Shown piece after piece: positions 9,102 to 17,254 of a stretch of DNA of 26,144 bases. Position numbers and translations under genes: made by a program. Position 1 is the first letter of the stretch. Each line of letters begins with the position of its first letter. The DNA lies in the NCBI GenBank assembly GCA_937948705.1, contig CALECF010000164.1:1-26144 (forward strand). Direction: 5' to 3'. This DNA comes from an uncultured Anaerosolibacter sp. (lineage in GTDB: Bacteria > Bacillota_A > Clostridia > Peptostreptococcales > Thermotaleaceae). The notes under the pieces were generated by a model, which saw only the letters and a list, made by a program, of their open reading frames with translations, was not told the origin of the DNA and searched no databases.

Positions 9102-9349
9102 CCATGATGAAGAAGAGTACATAGAATTTTTATCTTCAGAGAGGAGATCCACAGCTGAAAGATCTCTGGTAATAATCTATAGAAGCAGCTTCGGAGCACT
9201 GGACTTGAACCAAAGTAGAGTTCGGCGGTTGCAACCGTTATATTGCATGGTATTTTACTGTAAGAGCGACCAATAATTTGGTAAGTAGGGTGGTACCGCG
9301 AGCATGCTCTCGTCCCTATATTTGTGTAGGAGCGGGAGTTTATTTTTTT
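9102..9349 (+). promoter_or_regulatory. T-box riboswitch (alanine) controlling alaS
   Basis: The leader RNA binds uncharged tRNA-Ala and then favours an antiterminator. Stem I begins near GAAGAAG, with the loop-E AGTA at 9116-9119 on the 5' side. ATAG (9121-9124) pairs with CTAT (9177-9180) and GAAG with CTTC (9189-9192). Between them, on the 3' side, GCA (9185-9187) sits where the specifier codon belongs, followed by a purine: an alanine codon. The T-box AGGGTGGTACCGCG is at 9287-9300; its bulge TGGT fits a tRNA ending ACCA, as tRNA-Ala does. The terminator hairpin follows at 9307. Sequence, specifier and downstream alaS all agree. Confidence 0.95.
9307..9349 (+). terminator. T-box-regulated terminator of alaS
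   Basis: CTCTCGTCCCTA pairs with TAGGAGCGGGAG (one mismatch, two G-T pairs), followed by TTTATTTTTTT. The 5' arm overlaps the antiterminator side of the T-box, which is the usual switch. Positions 9350-9398 hold only AT-rich leader, including the short inverted repeat around GTTAAAAATTAAC. Confidence 0.9.
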
Positions 9350-9411
9350 GTAGTATAAATGTTAAAAATTAACATTTCACAAAGATTATTATAATTTTGG
9401 AGGATGATACG

Positions 9412-12051
9412 ATGGATAAAATGAGTTTGAATGAAGTGAGAAGCAAGTTTTTAAGCTTCTTTGAAAGTAAGGATCATTTGGTGAGACCCAGCTTTCCCCT
9501 TGTGCCTCTAAATGACAAGAGCCTGTTATTGGTCAACTCAGGTATGGCACCTTTAAAGCCCTATTTTATGGGCGTAGATACACCTCCGAGTAAGAGGATG
9601 GCCACCTGCCAAAAATGTATTCGTACAGGAGATATTGAAAATGTTGGGAAAACAGCACGTCACGGTACTTTTTTTGAAATGCTGGGTAATTTCTCATTTG
9701 GTGACTACTTTAAGAATGAGTCTATTCAATGGGGATGGGAGTTTGTTACGGAAGACTTAAAGATGCCTGTCGAAAAACTATGGATATCAGTGTATGAGAA
9801 TGATGATGAAGCCTATGAAATCTGGAATAAGAAAATTGGTGTACCACCAGAGCGCATCGTCAGACTTGGGAAGGCTGATAACTTCTGGGAAATAGGATTG
9901 GGTCCATGTGGTCCATGCTCAGAAATTTATTTTGATAGAGGTGAAAAGTACGGTTGCGGTTCTTCCCATTGTAAACCGGGCTGTGATTGTGATCGCTATG
10001 TGGAATTTTGGAACCACGTATTTACACAGTTTGATAAAGATGAACAAGGAAATTATAATCCACTGCCAAAACCAAATATTGATACAGGTATGGGACTCGA
10101 GCGTGTGGCTTGTATTATGCAGGATGTGGATTCCATCTTTGAAGTGGACACAATCCGATATATCTTAGATGGTGTTGTTGAAATCTCTGGGCAGGAGTAT
10201 GGGAGAGATAGCAAGAAAGATATCTCCATACGCATCATTACGGATCATATTCGTTCAGTAACTTTCATGGTCAGCGATGGAATTATGCCAAGCAACGAAG
10301 GTAGAGGCTATGTTTTACGGAGACTTCTGAGAAGAGCAGCAAGACATGGTAAGCTATTGGGCATGAAGGATAACTTCCTAAACACCCTTGTAGGTCGTGT
10401 AATTAGTGTTTCAGGCGATGGATATCCAGAATTAAAGGAAAAAAGCGAATACATTCATAAAGTGATAGCCATTGAAGAAGAAAGATTCCATGAAACCCTA
10501 GACCAAGGCAGTGAAATACTGAAAAGTTATATTGATGAATTGAAGAAAAATCAACAGGTAGTATTATCTGGAGAGCAAGCATTTAGATTATATGACACCT
10601 ACGGTTTCCCTCTGGAATTAACAAAAGAGATCGTAGAAGAAGAGAAGATGGAAGTGGATGAGGCTTCATTTAAGATCGAAATGGAGAAACAGCGTGAAAG
10701 AGCCAGATCAGCCCGTCAGGATATGGAGGGCGAAGGATGGAAGGAAGATGTCTTTAGTCAGCTTGATCAACAAATTAAATCCACCTTTGAAGGCTATAAT
10801 AACCTTACCCTTTCCGCAACACTGCTAGCCATGGTAAAGGGCAGTGAAATCGTCAGTGAAGCTGTCACGGGAGATCAAGTTACAATCATTTTAGACAAAA
10901 CACCGTTTTATCCTGAGGGCGGTGGACAATTGGGTGACAAAGGAGTCCTATGGAATGAAGCCTGCAAAGCAAGGGTGATTGATGTAAAAAAAGGTCATAA
11001 TGATCGTATTTTACACATATGCGAGATTCTTGACGGCACAATGGGCATAGGCGTCACTGTAAATACTGAGGTTGACAAAGAGACTCGTATCAACAGTGCG
11101 AGAAATCACACAGCTACCCATCTTCTCCATAAGACATTAAAGGATATACTGGGACAACACGTTGAGCAAGCTGGCTCCATGGTTACCCCTGAACGATTAA
11201 GGTTCGATTTTTCCCACTTTCAATCCCTTACGGATGAAGAGCTTGAAAGGGTAGAAGAAACTGTAAATATGAAAATATTAGAGTCCCTTCAGGTAGATGC
11301 TGCTGAAATGGGCGTAGATGAAGCAAAGAAAAAAGGAGCAACAGCTTTATTTGGTGAAAAATATGGAGATAAAGTAAGAGTGGTTTCCATAGGTGATTAC
11401 AGTATGGAGCTTTGTGGTGGTACCCATGTTCACAGTGTTAGTCAAATCGGTCTATTTAAGATTTTAAGTGAAAGTGGTGTGGCTGCAGGTATACGTAGAA
11501 TTGAAGCTGTGACAGGTATAAAGGCATATCAGCATATTAAAGGAAAAGAGAATAAGCTGAATGAGGTTTGTGCCTTACTTAAAACGAATCCAAAGGAAGT
11601 TGTAACCCGTGTAGAAAATCTGCTAAATGATTTAAAAACAGTTCAAAGAGAAGCTGAGGCTTTGAAAAACAAGGTAGCTGCAGGTTCAGTGGATGAAATT
11701 CTCGGGAATGTACAACAAATCAAAGGCATCAAAATGTTGACCCATAAGCTCGTAGGAGTAGATATGGATAGCCTGCGTAACTTGGGAGATCACTTACGGG
11801 ATAAATTGGGCTCAGGTTTGATAGTTCTTGGGGCAGACTATAATGAGAAGGTAAATTTCATTGCCATGGCTACCCAGGACGTGGTTGATCGAGGTGTCCA
11901 TGCAGGAAATATTATTAAAGAAATAGCGAAGATTGCTGGCGGCGGTGGCGGTGGTAGACCCAACATGGCTCAGGCTGGTGCCAAGGATGTATCCAAGATT
12001 GATGATGCCTTAAAGGAAGTAGCTGACCTGGTTGACAAACAAGTAAAATAG
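9412..12051 (+). CDS. alaS: Alanyl-tRNA synthetase
   Basis: This enzyme charges tRNA-Ala with alanine. The 879-aa product is full length. Residues 1-240 hold the class II catalytic core (RPSFPLVPLNDKSLLLVNSGM, GNFSFGDYFK, GLERVACI). The editing domain carries HTATH with H566 and H570, and CGGTHV with C668 and H672, matching the E. coli zinc/editing residues H564, H568, C666, H670. The C-terminal C-Ala domain ends with a glycine-rich GGGGGGRPNMAQAG. Cysteines in the core (CGSSHCKPGCDC, near residues 182-193) suggest an extra metal site seen in many bacterial AlaRS. ATG 9412 follows GGAGG (9399-9403) at eight bases; TTG 9397 is rejected because it overlaps that site. It is controlled by the T-box upstream. 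Confidence 0.97.
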   Translation: MDKMSLNEVRSKFLSFFESKDHLVRPSFPLVPLNDKSLLLVNSGMAPLKPYFMGVDTPPSKRMATCQKCIRTGDIENVGKTARHGTFFEMLGNFSFGDYFKNESIQWGWEFVTEDLKMPVEKLWISVYENDDEAYEIWNKKIGVPPERIVRLGKADNFWEIGLGPCGPCSEIYFDRGEKYGCGSSHCKPGCDCDRYVEFWNHVFTQFDKDEQGNYNPLPKPNIDTGMGLERVACIMQDVDSIFEVDTIRYILDGVVEISGQEYGRDSKKDISIRIITDHIRSVTFMVSDGIMPSNEGRGYVLRRLLRRAARHGKLLGMKDNFLNTLVGRVISVSGDGYPELKEKSEYIHKVIAIEEERFHETLDQGSEILKSYIDELKKNQQVVLSGEQAFRLYDTYGFPLELTKEIVEEEKMEVDEASFKIEMEKQRERARSARQDMEGEGWKEDVFSQLDQQIKSTFEGYNNLTLSATLLAMVKGSEIVSEAVTGDQVTIILDKTPFYPEGGGQLGDKGVLWNEACKARVIDVKKGHNDRILHICEILDGTMGIGVTVNTEVDKETRINSARNHTATHLLHKTLKDILGQHVEQAGSMVTPERLRFDFSHFQSLTDEELERVEETVNMKILESLQVDAAEMGVDEAKKKGATALFGEKYGDKVRVVSIGDYSMELCGGTHVHSVSQIGLFKILSESGVAAGIRRIEAVTGIKAYQHIKGKENKLNEVCALLKTNPKEVVTRVENLLNDLKTVQREAEALKNKVAAGSVDEILGNVQQIKGIKMLTHKLVGVDMDSLRNLGDHLRDKLGSGLIVLGADYNEKVNFIAMATQDVVDRGVHAGNIIKEIAKIAGGGGGGRPNMAQAGAKDVSKIDDALKEVADLVDKQVK

Positions 12052-12056
12052 CAGGT

Positions 12057-12099
12057 GTAACCTAGGCGGGGGATAGACATATCCTTCGTCTATGGTTAC
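12057..12099 (+). other. Two-part stem-loop between alaS and ireB
   Basis: GTAACC (12057-12062) pairs with GGTTAC (12094-12099), and ATAGAC (12073-12078) pairs with GTCTAT (12088-12093). A ten-base G-rich bulge lies on the 5' side and the apical loop has nine bases. No T-run follows, so it is not an ordinary terminator; it may be an RNA-processing or stability element, or chance. Confidence 0.45.
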
Positions 12100-12131
12100 A
12101 AGCTCTTTATGCTGCAATATTGGAAAGAAGC

Positions 12132-12160
12132 TTTCAAATCATTAGAGGATTGTGTATAAT
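12132..12160 (+). promoter_or_regulatory. Candidate promoter of ireB
   Basis: TATAAT (12155-12160) is perfect; the -35 at 17 bases (TTTCAA, 12132-12137) matches only three positions. It lies 54 bases before ireB. Confidence 0.4.
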
Positions 12161-12213
12161 TGTAGATAATATATGAAATATATAAAATAGATAGGAAAGG
12201 AGTGGATTCTATC

Positions 12214-12471
12214 ATGAGTGAAAAGTTTAATTTTACAATGAAATTTAATGTAGACAAAGAGCAAGTAAATGAAGCAGAGGAAATACTGGTGAACGTTTAC
12301 AATGCTCTAAAAGAAAAAGGTTATAATCCAATCAACCAGCTTGTGGGATATATCCTATCAGGCGATCCTACCTATATAACAAGTCATAACAATGCAAGGA
12401 GTCTTATCCGTCAGCTGGAGAGGGACGAACTCTTGGAAGAACTCATTAAAAAATACTTAGAAAACAAGTAG
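12214..12471 (+). CDS. ireB: IreB-family regulatory phosphoprotein (UPF0297, YrzL)
   Basis: The 85-aa cytoplasmic protein matches the IreB/YrzL family: start [11 protein letters not shown], then [56 protein letters not shown] sequence, whose central [13 protein letters not shown] is nearly invariant. In Enterococcus faecalis IreB is phosphorylated on threonine by the PASTA kinase IreK and affects cephalosporin resistance; that role is family knowledge, not shown here. In many Firmicutes the order is alaS-ireB-ruvX-DUF1292. ATG 12214 is preferred over the in-frame GTG 12202, which sits within the ribosome site AAAGGAG (12196-12202). Its TAG stop merges with the ribosome site of the next gene. 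Confidence 0.93.
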   Translation: MSEKFNFTMKFNVDKEQVNEAEEILVNVYNALKEKGYNPINQLVGYILSGDPTYITSHNNARSLIRQLERDELLEELIKKYLENK

Positions 12472-12483
12472 GTGGAATTTGGT

Positions 12484-14646
12484 TTGAATAAATCGTTTGT
12501 GAAATTTCTTTTTGTAGGGCTTATTTTGTTTTCCTCTATTTTTCCTCATTTTTCTTATGGGGCTGAAAACAAAAAAGTGTTACTCATAACAATCAATGAA
12601 GTAAGTTTTGAGGATTTATATAGCATGGGCTCTGTCAAAGATCTGATTGACAATGGCGCTATCGCCTTAATGAATAATCGCACCTCGACGCGAGCAAATA
12701 GCTTTAAGGCATATGCCACCATTGGTTCAGGTGTCAGGGCAGAAGCCTCCCTAGATGCCATGGCATTTGAAGACATGAATGAAAAAAATATCCTCATCTA
12801 TCAAAGAAGACTCGGCCCCTTGGAAAACACGAAAGGTATTATTAATTTAGAGATGGCTAAACTCATCAAGCTAAATATGGAAGGTGAGTATAGTGCAGTA
12901 CCTGGCGCCCTTGGGAAAGCCATGCATAATAAAGGATTAAAGACTGCCGCCATCGGCAACGGGGATACCAGTGAAAATCAAGTTCGGTTAGCCCCCCTCA
13001 TCGCCATGGATGACCGTGGTTTTGTCGATTACGGTTCTGTGGATCAAAGGTTAATGATCGAGGCTCCAGCATATCCCTTTGGGATGAAAACCAATTACAT
13101 AAAATACAAAGAAATCTTTGATAGTGTATGGAATGATGGAGATCTTATTACCATGGATCTATCGGATATTAGTCGTTTGGAAAGATACAAGGATCATATG
13201 ACCGAAGAGCTTTATATAGCTCAAAAGAGTCGTGTTCTTCAAGAGATGAATCAATTTTTAAACGAGATTTTTTCTAACCTGGAGATGGAGAATACAAGAA
13301 TTATTCTCGTAACACCCTATCCTTCTGCTGAGAATATCAAAAGTGGAAATAGACTGACACCCCTCGTTGCCTTTGGTGATGGCATAGAACGAGGCATCAT
13401 GACATCAGATACCACCCGTAGAGAGGGAATTGTGGGTAACGTGGATGTTGCACCCTCTATACTGGAGTATTTTGGGACAGCCTCAGAGGAGATGACGGGT
13501 AGACCTTTACGACTTATACCAAAAGAAGATAATTATAAGGGTATCACTACTCTAAATACAGAAACTGTGGCTACTTCAAATTTTCGAATACCTGTATTGT
13601 CTACCTTTGCGATATTTGAAATTATTGTATCCATTTTGGGCTTAATCATTATTTTGATACAAAGCCGTCTAGACGTGAAGTGGCTGAATCGCTTTAAGAA
13701 TGTTTTACTAAGCACCATGACGGTACCCTTTGTTTTACTAATATTGCCCATTTTTGTGAAGACCAATCTACTCATGACCTTCGTCCTGCTTATTGGGATT
13801 ACGGCACTTATTACCTTTGTTACAAAAAGAATCAGGAAGGAAATTATCGATAGCGTGTTCCTACTTTCATTGATTACCACTGTAGGATTGCTCATCGACA
13901 TTGCCACCAATGGGACACTGATTAAGAGTTCTTTGCTGGGATATGACCCTATTATAGGTGCCCGGTATTATGGACTTGGCAATGAGTACATGGGCGTCCT
14001 TATTGGAGCAACGTTGGTTTTTGCAACATCCCTCCTAGATCGATTTAGAATCAATAAGATCTGGTGTTTGGTTATATTTTTAATCATCATTGTGATTATT
14101 GGTTATCCAGGATTTGGTGCAAATGTGGGTGGAACGATGACCGCGGTTGCAGCCTTTGCATTCGTAGCTTTGAGACTTTTTAAAATTCGTATAGGCATGA
14201 AGCAGCTTTTCTATATTGGAACAGCCATTGTGGCAGCCGTAGCGTTGATGGCATATGTGGATATTAATTCATTAGGAAGTAAATCTCATCTTGCTGGTGC
14301 CATCCAACAGATTATTACAGAGGGCCCTGGCATCATCTTTCTCATCATAAAGAGAAAGATCACCATGAATCTGAAACTGGTGGGTGTAACCATATGGAGT
14401 AAAGTATTGCTGAGTGCAATTGTCATCCTGGGAATTTTGATCTATAGACCTGTAGGCACCCTGTATAAGCTTACAAGGCTGTATCCCAATTTGGCCATAG
14501 GTTGGTCGGGGATTGTTGTTGCTTGTATTGTAGGCTTTCTAGTGAACGATTCCGGCATTGTGGCATCTGCAACAGGGGTGATCTTTCTAGTTATGAGCAT
14601 GCTATACCTAGCATTTTATATTCCCAAGGAAGAGGATAGGGTATAG
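12484..14646 (+). CDS. Polytopic membrane protein with alkaline-phosphatase-like outer domain
   Basis: The 720-aa protein starts with a signal sequence or anchor (FVKFLFVGLILFSSIFPHFSYGA). Residues about 28-365 are extracytoplasmic and show the plan of the alkaline-phosphatase superfamily: strand VLLITINEVS, then AYATIGSG where the nucleophile usually lies, and NVDVAPSILEYFG with MTGRPL near the end, as in sulfatase/phosphatase folds. The metal-binding Asp of the first strand is replaced by Asn-Glu, and the later Asp-His by TPYPS, so catalysis is doubtful. Residues 370-720 hold about 10-11 membrane helices with conserved-looking GARYYGLGNEYMGV, GANVGGTMTA and NDSGIVA. The ribosome site at 12469-12475 favours TTG 12484; GTG 12472 lies inside it. 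The function is unknown. It separates ireB from ruvX. Confidence 0.8.
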   Translation: MNKSFVKFLFVGLILFSSIFPHFSYGAENKKVLLITINEVSFEDLYSMGSVKDLIDNGAIALMNNRTSTRANSFKAYATIGSGVRAEASLDAMAFEDMNEKNILIYQRRLGPLENTKGIINLEMAKLIKLNMEGEYSAVPGALGKAMHNKGLKTAAIGNGDTSENQVRLAPLIAMDDRGFVDYGSVDQRLMIEAPAYPFGMKTNYIKYKEIFDSVWNDGDLITMDLSDISRLERYKDHMTEELYIAQKSRVLQEMNQFLNEIFSNLEMENTRIILVTPYPSAENIKSGNRLTPLVAFGDGIERGIMTSDTTRREGIVGNVDVAPSILEYFGTASEEMTGRPLRLIPKEDNYKGITTLNTETVATSNFRIPVLSTFAIFEIIVSILGLIIILIQSRLDVKWLNRFKNVLLSTMTVPFVLLILPIFVKTNLLMTFVLLIGITALITFVTKRIRKEIIDSVFLLSLITTVGLLIDIATNGTLIKSSLLGYDPIIGARYYGLGNEYMGVLIGATLVFATSLLDRFRINKIWCLVIFLIIIVIIGYPGFGANVGGTMTAVAAFAFVALRLFKIRIGMKQLFYIGTAIVAAVALMAYVDINSLGSKSHLAGAIQQIITEGPGIIFLIIKRKITMNLKLVGVTIWSKVLLSAIVILGILIYRPVGTLYKLTRLYPNLAIGWSGIVVACIVGFLVNDSGIVASATGVIFLVMSMLYLAFYIPKEEDRV

Positions 14647-14649
14647 TGT

Positions 14650-15600
14650 ATGGAATATAGAATCTTAGGTAACACAGGTATCAAGGTATCAAGATTATGC
14701 TTTGGTGGGTTAACAGTAGGACCGTTACAAGCAAATTTGAGCCCCGAGGCCGGTGCTGAAATCATAGCAGAAGCATTCCTGCAAGGCGTGAATTTTATTG
14801 ATACAGCTGAACTATACGGTACATATCCCCATATCAAAAAGGCATTGGCCCTATATAAGGACAGCCCTATTGTCGTCGCTACAAAATCTTATGCCTATGA
14901 TGAAGAAACAGCAAAAAGAAGTGTGGATTTGGCCCTAACAGCCATGGATTTAAATCAGATAGATATTTTTTTGCTTCATGAGCAGGAAAGTGAATATACA
15001 TTAAGAGGTCATGATGCTGCTCTGAAATATTACTTAAAGATGAAAGAACAGGGTATAATAAAGGCAGTTGGTATTTCAACCCATACGGTGAAAGCCGTAA
15101 AAGCTGCTGCAAAAATGGCAGAAATTGATGTCATTCATCCCATCATAAACAAAGCTGGACTAGGCATTCAAGATGGATCCGTAGATGATATGGTCAAAGC
15201 TTTAGATATTGCCAAGGCCCATGGAAAAGGAATTTATGGTATGAAGCCCCTGGGTGGCGGTAATTTGATTCATTCTGCTTCTGCATGCTTTGAATTTGTT
15301 CTTGATTTACCTACCCTAGATTCAATCGCCGTAGGCATGCAAACAAAGGCGGAAGTTCTTGCTAATATCATGGTTTTCAATGGTCAAGTAGTCCCATCAG
15401 AAATACAGAGCAAGATTTCTACCCATAAAAGAAAATTGCACATCGATTTTTGGTGTGAGAAATGTAGTAAATGTGTCGTCCACTGTCAACATGATGCTTT
15501 AACACTAGTGGAAGATCATATCGCAGTCAATCAGGATCAATGTGTTCTATGTGGCTATTGCAGCAGCTATTGTCCTAATTTTTGCATAAAAATTGTTTAG
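14650..15600 (+). CDS. Aldo/keto reductase fused to a 2[4Fe-4S] ferredoxin domain
   Basis: This 316-aa cytoplasmic oxidoreductase combines an NADPH-type aldo/keto reductase barrel (about 1-255) with a C-terminal ferredoxin. The catalytic tetrad is complete: D51, Y56 (FIDTAELYG), K79 (ATKSY) and H110 (FLLHE). The tail has two clusters of cysteines, C269-x2-C272-x2-C275-x3-C279 and C298-x2-C301-x2-C304-x3-C308-P, the pattern for two [4Fe-4S] centres. Electrons could pass between ferredoxin and NAD(P)H or a carbonyl substrate; the substrate is unknown. The barrel lacks some length compared with the usual 320 residues, since the fusion still totals only 316. It starts three bases after the previous stop, so it is in the same operon. 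Confidence 0.92.
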   Translation: MEYRILGNTGIKVSRLCFGGLTVGPLQANLSPEAGAEIIAEAFLQGVNFIDTAELYGTYPHIKKALALYKDSPIVVATKSYAYDEETAKRSVDLALTAMDLNQIDIFLLHEQESEYTLRGHDAALKYYLKMKEQGIIKAVGISTHTVKAVKAAAKMAEIDVIHPIINKAGLGIQDGSVDDMVKALDIAKAHGKGIYGMKPLGGGNLIHSASACFEFVLDLPTLDSIAVGMQTKAEVLANIMVFNGQVVPSEIQSKISTHKRKLHIDFWCEKCSKCVVHCQHDALTLVEDHIAVNQDQCVLCGYCSSYCPNFCIKIV

Positions 15601-15617
15601 AGATGGGGAAGTTATAC

Positions 15618-16037
15618 ATGAGAATCATGGGCTTAGATGTAGGCGATAAGACAATTGGAATTGCTGTAAGTGATCCTCTCGGATGGACTGCCCAAGGGGT
15701 AGAAACCATCAGAAGGACGAATATTAAGGCAGATCTACGAAGATTGGAAGAATTGGTAAAAGAAAAAGAAGTTCATAAGATGATTGTCGGCTTACCTAAA
15801 AATATGAACGGCACTCTTGGACCCCAAAGTGAGAAGGTACTAGAATTCGTAGAAAGATTGAAAAAACGTTTCAGTACCCTTGAAATTATACTTTGGGATG
15901 AAAGACTGACCACGGTTGCTGCTGAGAGAACCTTAATCAGCGCAGATATGCGTCGGGAGAAGAGAAAGCTGGTTATAGATATGGTGGCCGCCACATATAT
16001 TTTACAAGGCTATCTTGATGGTCATCAAATTAAATGA
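15618..16037 (+). CDS. ruvX: Holliday-junction-resolvase-like protein RuvX/YqgF
   Basis: The 139-aa protein has the RNase H-like fold of the YqgF/RuvX family, linked to Holliday-junction resolution and, in E. coli, to 16S rRNA 5'-end maturation. Motifs are [16 protein letters not shown] with the catalytic Asp D7, [26 protein letters not shown] and [13 protein letters not shown] near the C-terminus. ATG 15618 is chosen over an upstream in-frame start at 15582, which lies inside the reductase gene, because GGGGAA at 15605-15610 is correctly placed and the family begins here. The stop TGA (16035-16037) forms part of the ribosome site of the next gene. The usual ireB neighbour is two genes upstream here. 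Confidence 0.95.
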   Translation: MRIMGLDVGDKTIGIAVSDPLGWTAQGVETIRRTNIKADLRRLEELVKEKEVHKMIVGLPKNMNGTLGPQSEKVLEFVERLKKRFSTLEIILWDERLTTVAAERTLISADMRREKRKLVIDMVAATYILQGYLDGHQIK

Positions 16038-16047
16038 GGTGATAAAA

Positions 16048-16326
16048 ATGGAAAATGATAACATTGTAACACTCCTTGACGAGAATGGAAAGGAAACAGA
16101 GTTTGAGGTCATTGCGACATTAGAGGTAAATGAAGCTGAGTACGCAATACTATTGCCAGTGGATGCAGATGATGAAGAAGCTTTTATCTTCAAGATAGTA
16201 GAAGAAGATGGTAAGCACACATTAGAATGTGTAGAAGACGATGAAGAATTCAACGCCGTCGCTGCCGCTTATGAAGATTTGCTTGAAGAAGAAGAGTATG
16301 ATGATGAAGTGGAAGATGAAGAGTAA
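16048..16326 (+). CDS. DUF1292 acidic protein (YrzB-like)
   Basis: The 92-aa cytoplasmic protein has the DUF1292 sequence ENDNIVTLLDENGKETEFEV followed by EYAILLPVDADDEEAFIFKI-type strands. The C-terminal 25 residues are almost entirely acidic (DLLEEEEYDDEVEDEE). Its function is unknown; in Firmicutes it almost always sits directly after ruvX and before other cell-cycle genes. ATG 16048 has AGGTGA (16037-16042) five bases upstream, overlapping the ruvX stop; the earlier in-frame TTG 16015 is inside ruvX and is rejected. A very strong terminator follows 16 bases after the stop, ending the alaS-to-DUF1292 run. Confidence 0.92.
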   Translation: MENDNIVTLLDENGKETEFEVIATLEVNEAEYAILLPVDADDEEAFIFKIVEEDGKHTLECVEDDEEFNAVAAAYEDLLEEEEYDDEVEDEE

Positions 16327-16342
16327 ATCTGAAACCAAGATT

Positions 16343-16386
16343 AAAAATGGGAGAATTCTTTTGATAGAGAATTCTCCCATTTTTTT
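16343..16386 (+). terminator. Very strong terminator after the DUF1292 gene
   Basis: A perfect 16-bp stem, with arms at 16343-16358 and 16369-16384 and core GGGAGAATTC, closes a ten-base loop and ends in a T-run. The A-run on its 5' side means it could work in both directions. Confidence 0.95.
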
Positions 16387-16396
16387 GCATGGAATT

Positions 16397-16405
16397 TGGT
16401 ATAAT
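16397..16405 (+). promoter_or_regulatory. Extended -10 promoter of sfsA
   Basis: TGG directly precedes a perfect TATAAT (16400-16405), forming an extended -10 (TGnTATAAT). The -35 position would fall in the terminator stem and is poor. It is 33 bases before the sfsA start and just past a strong terminator, so a promoter is needed here. Confidence 0.65.
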
Positions 16406-16437
16406 AAATAATAAAACGAGTTGATGGAGGCATGTTA

Positions 16438-17145
16438 TTGAAAGCATATATAGAAGGCCCACTGTACGAGGCAATCTTTATAAAAAGAATAAATCGTTTT
16501 TTAGCTGAAATCCAGTGGAACGAGAGCATTCATAAAGCCCACGTACCTAATACAGGACGAATGAAAGAACTCCTCATTGCAGGGGAGCGGGTGATTGTCA
16601 GACCTGTAGACAATGATAAGCGGAAAACAAAATTTGACCTTTTAATGGTATATAAGGATCAGAAGTTGGTAGCAATTGACTCGAAGTTGCCCAATATTAT
16701 TCTTGAAAGTGCTTTCCGTAACCATAAAATTTCCTACTTGAGTGAATTTGATTTCCTCAAAAGAGAGGTGCAGTATGGCAAAAGCAGAATTGATCTTCTG
16801 TTGAATAAAGATAAAGAGCTGGCATTTGTTGAAGCAAAATGTGTGACTTATGTGCGGGAGGATCATGTGGCTTCTTTTCCTGACGCACCCACAGAACGGG
16901 GAAGGAAGCATGTGTTAGAACTGATAGACGTAGTAAAGGATAACATGCGAGGCGTTGTCATCTTTATTGTCCAGCGAGAAGATGCGGTTTCTTTTACGCC
17001 AAATCGAGAAAGAGATCCCGCATTTGCTGCTGCAGTTGAGGATGCTGCCAATGCTGGGGTAGAATTTTATGCCTATACATGTAGGGTTTCAGAAAATGAA
17101 GTTGTGATTGACAAAGAAATTCCTGTAGTATTGACACCCAAGTAG
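16438..17145 (+). CDS. sfsA: SfsA family protein (sugar fermentation stimulation)
   Basis: The 235-aa protein has both SfsA parts. The first is an N-terminal OB-like domain (INRFLAEI, HVPNTGRMKELL, PVDNDKRKTKFDL). The second is a C-terminal nuclease-like domain with SRIDLLL and FVEAKCVTY, which carry the D..ExK residues of the PD-(D/E)XK fold, then FPDAPTERGRKHVLEL and FIVQREDAVSFTPN. In E. coli SfsA was found through effects on maltose metabolism and was proposed to bind DNA; the biochemical role is unsettled. I prefer TTG 16438 because GGAGG (16426-16430) is seven bases upstream; ATG 16432 is only one base from it. It is transcribed from its own promoter after a strong terminator. Confidence 0.93.
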   Translation: MKAYIEGPLYEAIFIKRINRFLAEIQWNESIHKAHVPNTGRMKELLIAGERVIVRPVDNDKRKTKFDLLMVYKDQKLVAIDSKLPNIILESAFRNHKISYLSEFDFLKREVQYGKSRIDLLLNKDKELAFVEAKCVTYVREDHVASFPDAPTERGRKHVLELIDVVKDNMRGVVIFIVQREDAVSFTPNRERDPAFAAAVEDAANAGVEFYAYTCRVSENEVVIDKEIPVVLTPK

Positions 17146-17159
17146 AATAATGATAATAT
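17131..17159 (+). promoter_or_regulatory. Candidate promoter of the Cys-rich peptide gene
   Basis: TTGACA (17131-17136) at the end of sfsA is followed after 17 bases by TAATAT (17154-17159). The -35 is perfect and the -10 is moderate. The Fur-box-like repeat at 17165-17179 lies where the transcript would begin. Confidence 0.5.
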
Positions 17160-17164
17160 TTAAC

Positions 17165-17179
17165 TGATAATAAGTATCA
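17165..17179 (+). promoter_or_regulatory. Candidate Fur box
   Basis: TGATAATAAGTATCA matches the 7-1-7 Fur consensus TGATAATnATTATCA with one mismatch, and a second TGATAAT half-site is at 17151-17157. It sits just after a candidate -10 and one gene upstream of fur itself, a good place for iron-dependent repression. Confidence 0.6.
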
Positions 17180-17254
17180 TTAGAAAATAGATCTTTTCAT
17201 TTAACCTTCTTAGAAGAAATGACTCAATCATAATTTCAAATGGGAGATGATACC

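Noticed and set aside
13533..13910. 125-codon open frame on the minus strand
   Set aside because: It is antisense to the membrane-helix region of the phosphatase-like protein and has a low-complexity translation.
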